This document shows positions 61,140 to 64,000 of a stretch of 64,000 bases of DNA, in pieces. Source of the DNA: Nocardioides sp. Root1257. GTDB taxonomy: Bacteria > Actinomycetota > Actinomycetes > Propionibacteriales > Nocardioidaceae. The first letter of the stretch is position 1. The number at the start of each line of letters is the position of its first letter. The DNA lies in the NCBI RefSeq assembly GCF_001425175.1, contig NZ_LMDV01000014.1, forward strand, positions 1-64,000, given 5' to 3'. Made by a program: the position numbers and the translations under genes. Below the pieces are notes generated by a model. The model saw only the letters and a list, made by a program, of their open reading frames with translations, had not been told where the DNA came from and did no database searches.

Positions 61140-61586
61140 CTACCTCGCCGCCTTCCACGACGGATCATCCGGAGGCGGCACCCGACACGACGGACACACG
61201 AACGCGAACAACGTCGCCATGCCCTCACCCAGCACCACGAGCGCCGACGAGTCACCACGACGACCGCACAGGTCACAACGCTTCCGGTCCGCGACCTGAA
61301 CGACCTTCGGCAACCAACACGCCGCACACCAGATCCGCCCCGGCCTCGCCAACAACCCGTAGACCGGGCGCGGCGACGACCCGACAACATGACGGCACCC
61401 CGTCAACCACCCGCGACCGAACCGCCACACCGACAACGCGGCACGCACCGACTCGACCTCCGACGTGTAGAAGACCGGGATCCCGAGCTCGTCGGCGATC
61501 TCGCGGAGCGTCTCGTCGACCTGATCCGCCGCCGCCTCCGACTGCTCCGTCCGGAACACGTCGCGCAGACCGTCCGCGTCAGACAT
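61140..61586 (-). CDS. hypothetical zinc-ribbon protein of the element
   Basis: A 148-residue protein. The N-terminal 55 residues form an acidic helix (AAADQVDETLREIADELGIPVFYTSEVES) and the C-terminal part holds two Cys pairs, WCAACW/RCDLCGRRG and CPSCRVP. Possible nucleic-acid-binding or helicase-accessory role. ATG 61586 is used rather than an upstream start 15 nt away. Divergent from the small membrane gene at 61.65 kb. Confidence 0.55.
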   Translation of the reverse strand: MSDADGLRDVFRTEQSEAAADQVDETLREIADELGIPVFYTSEVESVRAALSVWRFGRGWLTGCRHVVGSSPRPVYGLLARPGRIWCAACWLPKVVQVADRKRCDLCGRRGDSSALVVLGEGMATLFAFVCPSCRVPPPDDPSWKAAR

Positions 61587-61650
61587 GACGACCCACGCCA
61601 ACTAGACGACCTTCACAGATCGCCCGACACGACGCCCCAACCGAACTACC

Positions 61651-62010
61651 GTGCGAACCGTGATCCTCCCCGACGGGCTCTACCTGATCGCGTTCGTCGC
61701 GATCGTCATCGTCGCGGGATCCTTCGTCCTCTGGTTCGCCGTGACCGGTGCCCTCGTCGCCCTGTCCGAGTGGGCGCTCTCGCCGTTCATCCCCGCCGTC
61801 CGCCGTCGCCGCGACGACAAGCGGGCCAGACGGCAGGCCGAACTCGATCGCGAACAGGAACGACGGCGCGAGGCATGGCGACAGAAGTTCCCCGAGATCT
61901 ACAACCCCCAGACCACGACACGACCCGTCGACCCCGACGAGGCGGAGACCCCAGCCGTTGACGAGTGGTCCGTCATGATCGAACGCCGAGACCGAGACCG
62001 CGACCACTGA
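61651..62010 (+). CDS. small membrane-anchored protein
   Basis: A 119-residue protein: one or two hydrophobic segments (LYLIAFVAIVIVAGSFVLWFAVTG) followed by a long basic coiled-coil-like helix (DDKRARRQAELDREQERRREAWRQ) and a proline/acid tail. Not recognised. Divergent from the zinc-ribbon gene; convergent with the 62.1-kb gene after a 128-nt gap in which nothing is seen. Confidence 0.55.
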   Translation: MRTVILPDGLYLIAFVAIVIVAGSFVLWFAVTGALVALSEWALSPFIPAVRRRRDDKRARRQAELDREQERRREAWRQKFPEIYNPQTTTRPVDPDEAETPAVDEWSVMIERRDRDRDH

Positions 62011-62138
62011 CGGGACGCCGCCGTTTTCTCTACGCCGCCGACGCCGCCAGCACTGCTCGCCCTGCGGCGATACCCCCCCGGTCGAGAATCTCGACGACAA
62101 CAGACCCGAGTCGGTTGAGGTCGTTCGAAGTCGGCGGA

Positions 62139-62456
62139 TCATCGCTGATCACGGGCGGCGCGGTCGACGAGGTCGCTCAGTGTGTTCTTGTTGTCCGCGA
62201 TCTCGGCGTCGAGGAGCGCGATCCGGGCGATCCGGTCCTCGTCTGTCGTCGAGCTGAAGCGGAGTTCGGTGCCGTCCCACGAGATCGCGGCGCGGTCGGC
62301 TTCCCATGTCTGCCAGATCCCGGCACTGACCGCGAGCCGTTCGAGAGCGCCGAGGGCGTCGATCAGGTGCTCTTCTTCGACGCCGTCGGGGCCAGCGGCG
62401 TGGATCAGTTGGGTGACGGCGCGGCGGAAGAGGTGGTCGGGGAGTCCGGGGCTCAT
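62139..62456 (-). CDS. hypothetical protein downstream of RepA-like ATPase
   Basis: A 105-residue mostly helical protein (VTQLIHAAGPDGVEEEHLIDALGALE and IALLDAEIADNKNTLSDLVDRAA). GAAAGG 8 nt before ATG 62456 supports the start. Not recognised; its position after the ATPase suggests a replication accessory. The palindrome-rich region at 62.51-62.69 kb lies between them. Confidence 0.6.
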   Translation of the reverse strand: MSPGLPDHLFRRAVTQLIHAAGPDGVEEEHLIDALGALERLAVSAGIWQTWEADRAAISWDGTELRFSSTTDEDRIARIALLDAEIADNKNTLSDLVDRAARDQR

Positions 62457-62510
62457 GGGCGTTCCTTTCGGTCGGTGCCGTCGGATTCGGGCGGCTGAAA
62501 TCGGGAGCAT

Positions 62511-62559
62511 GGGCACCTGTCCGCATCTATAGAGATGCGGACACTGCGGACAGGTGCCC
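62511..62559. promoter_or_regulatory. nested inverted repeat after the RepA-like gene
   Basis: GGGCACCTGTCCGCA (62511-62525) pairs perfectly with TGCGGACAGGTGCCC (62545-62559). Inside, TCCGCATCT and AGATGCGGA pair around ATAG. It starts two bases after the ATPase gene ends and shares the CCTGTCC/GGACAGG core with the palindromes inside that gene. It may act as terminator, operator or replication origin element. Confidence 0.6.
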
Positions 62560-62560
62560 C

Positions 62561-63760
62561 TCATGTGCTCGGGACCCCCTGTCCTCGACCTGTCCCGGAC
62601 AGGTCGTCAGGCGGTGGGTTGAGGTCGGGGAGGACAGGTGTCCCGGACAGGTTCAGCGGGATCAGATCGTCAGACCTGTCCCGGACAGGTTTCGGGAGGA
62701 TCTTCCGGAGGCGGAGAGCGTCGGCGAGGTCGTTGGTCGAGTAGCCGATTCCGGCGTCGCGGAGGGCGGCGCGGACCTTCGTTCGACCCCAGTCGTCGGG
62801 GATCTCCAATCGGTCGAGGGTGTCGAGGATCGCCGAGACCTTCGCGTCCTGTGCGGCTCGGAACGGGTCGCCTGCCGCCGTGTGACGGAGGCGGGGGTCG
62901 GTGCGGCGGGTCAGGGTCAGCCGGTCCTCGGCGAGCGGGAACCGGTGCGCAGCGCATTCGAGGGTGATCGTCGACTCGTTGACCTTCGAGAGTCGCCACA
63001 CGGCGTCGACGTCGCCCTCCTTCGCCGACCCGCCGCGCATCCCCCGGGTGTGGTCCTTGCCGGTGTGGTCGAGTCGGATCAGCGCGATCCCGGCTTGTTT
63101 GAGGGCGAGGCCGGTACACCGGTAGACGGCGTTCCATGTGTCGTTCGCGTTCTCCTCGCCGCCAACGGCACGGGAGAGGGTGTCGATCACGACGACCTCG
63201 CACCCGTAGTGCTCGACGTGGCGTAGTAGGTCTGCGCCGCCGGTCGGAGTGTCGAGCTTCGCGAGGGTCGGGAACGACAGATAGACGAGGCCGTCCAGGG
63301 CGGCGGGGCTCTGGCCCATGTCGATCAGTCGGGTCCGGACGTCGCCGCGAGGGTCATTCTCGAAGTCGACGTAGAGAACCCGACTCCGCTTCGTCGGGTA
63401 ACCGAACAGGTCGCCGCCTTGAGAGATTGCGACCGCGACCTCTAGCGAGAGAAGGCTCTTCCCGGCTTTCGCGGGACTGAAGATCGCGACGTGTCGCCGA
63501 GCGGGGAGGATCGGGTAGGCGATCCACTCCTCTTCGCTCTCGTCGGCGAACAACTCGAACCAGTCGAGGCGGGGGTTCAGCAACGGCTCGGGGGTGTCGG
63601 TGGACGCGGACTGTCCGTCGTCGTACATGTCGGCGGGCGGTTCGTTAGCCTCCGGATCCGGTGGGAGCGCATCTTCAGGCGGGACGCCGTGGGGATCGAT
63701 CTGCCAGTCGGGGGCGTCGTCGTAGGTGGTGCCCCACGAGAACCCCGCCTCGTCGGTCAC
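62561..63760 (-). CDS. RepA-type AAA+ ATPase (AAA_25 helicase)
   Basis: A 399-residue protein with a RecA/RepA-like hexameric helicase core from ~70: IFSPAKAGKSLLSLEVAV (Walker A), RVLYVDFENDPRGDVRTRL, EVVVIDTLSRAVGGEENAND (Walker B region), and LIRLDHTGKDHTRGMRGGSAK. The N-terminal ~65 residues are acidic and low-complexity. The C-terminal end is proline-rich and is coded by the ACCTGTCCCGGACAGGT palindromes. Family members start replication of plasmids, phages and integrated elements. GTG 63760 overlaps the stop of the upstream gene. Confidence 0.8.
   Translation of the reverse strand: MTDEAGFSWGTTYDDAPDWQIDPHGVPPEDALPPDPEANEPPADMYDDGQSASTDTPEPLLNPRLDWFELFADESEEEWIAYPILPARRHVAIFSPAKAGKSLLSLEVAVAISQGGDLFGYPTKRSRVLYVDFENDPRGDVRTRLIDMGQSPAALDGLVYLSFPTLAKLDTPTGGADLLRHVEHYGCEVVVIDTLSRAVGGEENANDTWNAVYRCTGLALKQAGIALIRLDHTGKDHTRGMRGGSAKEGDVDAVWRLSKVNESTITLECAAHRFPLAEDRLTLTRRTDPRLRHTAAGDPFRAAQDAKVSAILDTLDRLEIPDDWGRTKVRAALRDAGIGYSTNDLADALRLRKILPKPVRDRSDDLIPLNLSGTPVLPDLNPPPDDLSGTGRGQGVPST
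62588..62690. repeat. ACCTGTCCCGGACAGGT palindrome cluster
   Basis: Two perfect copies (62588-62604 and 62674-62690) and a partial copy (CCCGGACAGGT near 62642) in the last ~130 bp of the RepA-like coding sequence. Each is a 17-bp odd-centred dyad. With the related dyad at 62.51 kb they make four clustered sites, an iteron-like arrangement. Confidence 0.65.
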
Positions 63761-64000
63761 AGGGTGTCCTCGGCGGCGACCGCCACGGCTGCCCGTCGTT
63801 CGAGGCGACGGAGTCGGACGATCTCCGGGTCGTGCATCCGGACGACCGACGCGGCGACGTACACCTCGTCGAGATCCGCGTAGATACGTGCCGCCTGACT
63901 CATCGGCACGACGGGAAACCGGTCCTCGGGGTCGAGAGCATCGAGCCGACGGCGTGCGTCCTCTTCACGTCGACGAAAGTTCTCGGCGAGACGACCGACG
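63757..64000 (-). CDS. hypothetical protein, 5' end beyond the window
   Basis: The last ~80 residues of a protein read on the minus strand, running off the right edge. It includes RRREEDARRRLDALDPEDRFPVV, then SQAARIYADLDEVYVAASVV and a basic-leucine-rich helix LRRLERRAAVAV. The stop overlaps the start of the RepA-like gene (GTGA), so the two are cotranscribed. No family is recognised. Confidence 0.6.
   Translation of the reverse strand, partial: VGRLAENFRRREEDARRRLDALDPEDRFPVVPMSQAARIYADLDEVYVAASVVRMHDPEIVRLRRLERRAAVAVAAEDTL

Overview
The window is chromosomal DNA of a high-GC Gram-positive actinobacterium, most likely Nocardioides or another Nocardioidaceae. The evidence is very high GC throughout, GTG/TTG starts and dense ATGA/GTGA overlaps, an actinobacterial LexA box before recA, recA-recX with a DUF3046 gene nearby, an SsgA-family gene, a pit/DUF3349 block with the same order as in mycobacteria, and an actinobacterial sulfur-operon leader peptide. 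The genus is inference from gene content; no rRNA gene is present.

Layout. 0-10.4 kb: haloalkane dehalogenase, EamA transporter, RidA, a three-gene NodIJ/Drr-type ABC exporter, GNAT, a DinB-methyltransferase fusion, DUF3046, MFS, MTA phosphorylase and a rhamnose-epimerase-like enzyme. 10.4-17 kb: a tightly overlapping block of glycosyltransferases, methyltransferase, a cytochrome-b/molybdopterin fusion with an internal twin-arginine motif, a small membrane protein and an OmpR-type two-component system. 17-21 kb: recA, recX, phosphoribosyltransferase, GNAT, PPK2. 21-23 kb: a secreted Ig-like protein and a HipA-like kinase/DUF3037 pair. 23.1-28.7 kb: six minus-strand genes, every junction a 4-nt overlap: VanX-type dipeptidase, alanine racemase, D-Ala-D-X ligase, acyltransferase-3, histidine kinase, NarL-type regulator. 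This is the most striking locus: it carries the parts of a VanC/VanG-like cell-wall system, with the two halves of VanT as separate genes.

28.7-34 kb: assimilatory sulfate reduction operon (leader peptide, sulfite reductase, zinc-ribbon protein, APS reductase, sirohydrochlorin chelatase), divergent from glyA. 34-39.2 kb: an M1 aminopeptidase coupled to a Pls-like single-module NRPS with membrane and hexapeptide-repeat domains. 39.3-46.9 kb: dicarboxylate symporter, acyl-CoA dehydrogenase, BrkB-type membrane protein, K+ channel, MASE1-PAS histidine kinase. 47-50 kb: phosphate transporter Pit with its two small partners and a second PPK2. 50.8-54.8 kb: a 1354-residue secreted lamin-tail/Ig-like protein with a near-identical internal duplication. 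55.4-57.3 kb: four tRNAs (Val-GAC, Cys, Gly, Val-CAC), aminotransferase IV and SsgA-like protein.

57.3-64 kb: immediately after tRNA-Val(CAC) the content changes to small orphan genes, a prohead-protease-like protein, zinc-ribbon proteins and a RepA-type AAA ATPase, with clusters of short repeats. This looks like one end of an integrated phage-like or satellite element that continues beyond the window; no integrase or capsid gene is visible in the part shown.

Non-coding structure: three copies of a ~70-bp element built around TTTGGTCACCAA (2.3 kb and, in tandem, 40.7-40.9 kb), an inverted pair of REP-like hairpins between recA and recX, palindromes ACCTGTCCCGGACAGGT at the 3' end of the ATPase gene, and a stem-loop plus operator-like palindrome before the sulfur operon.
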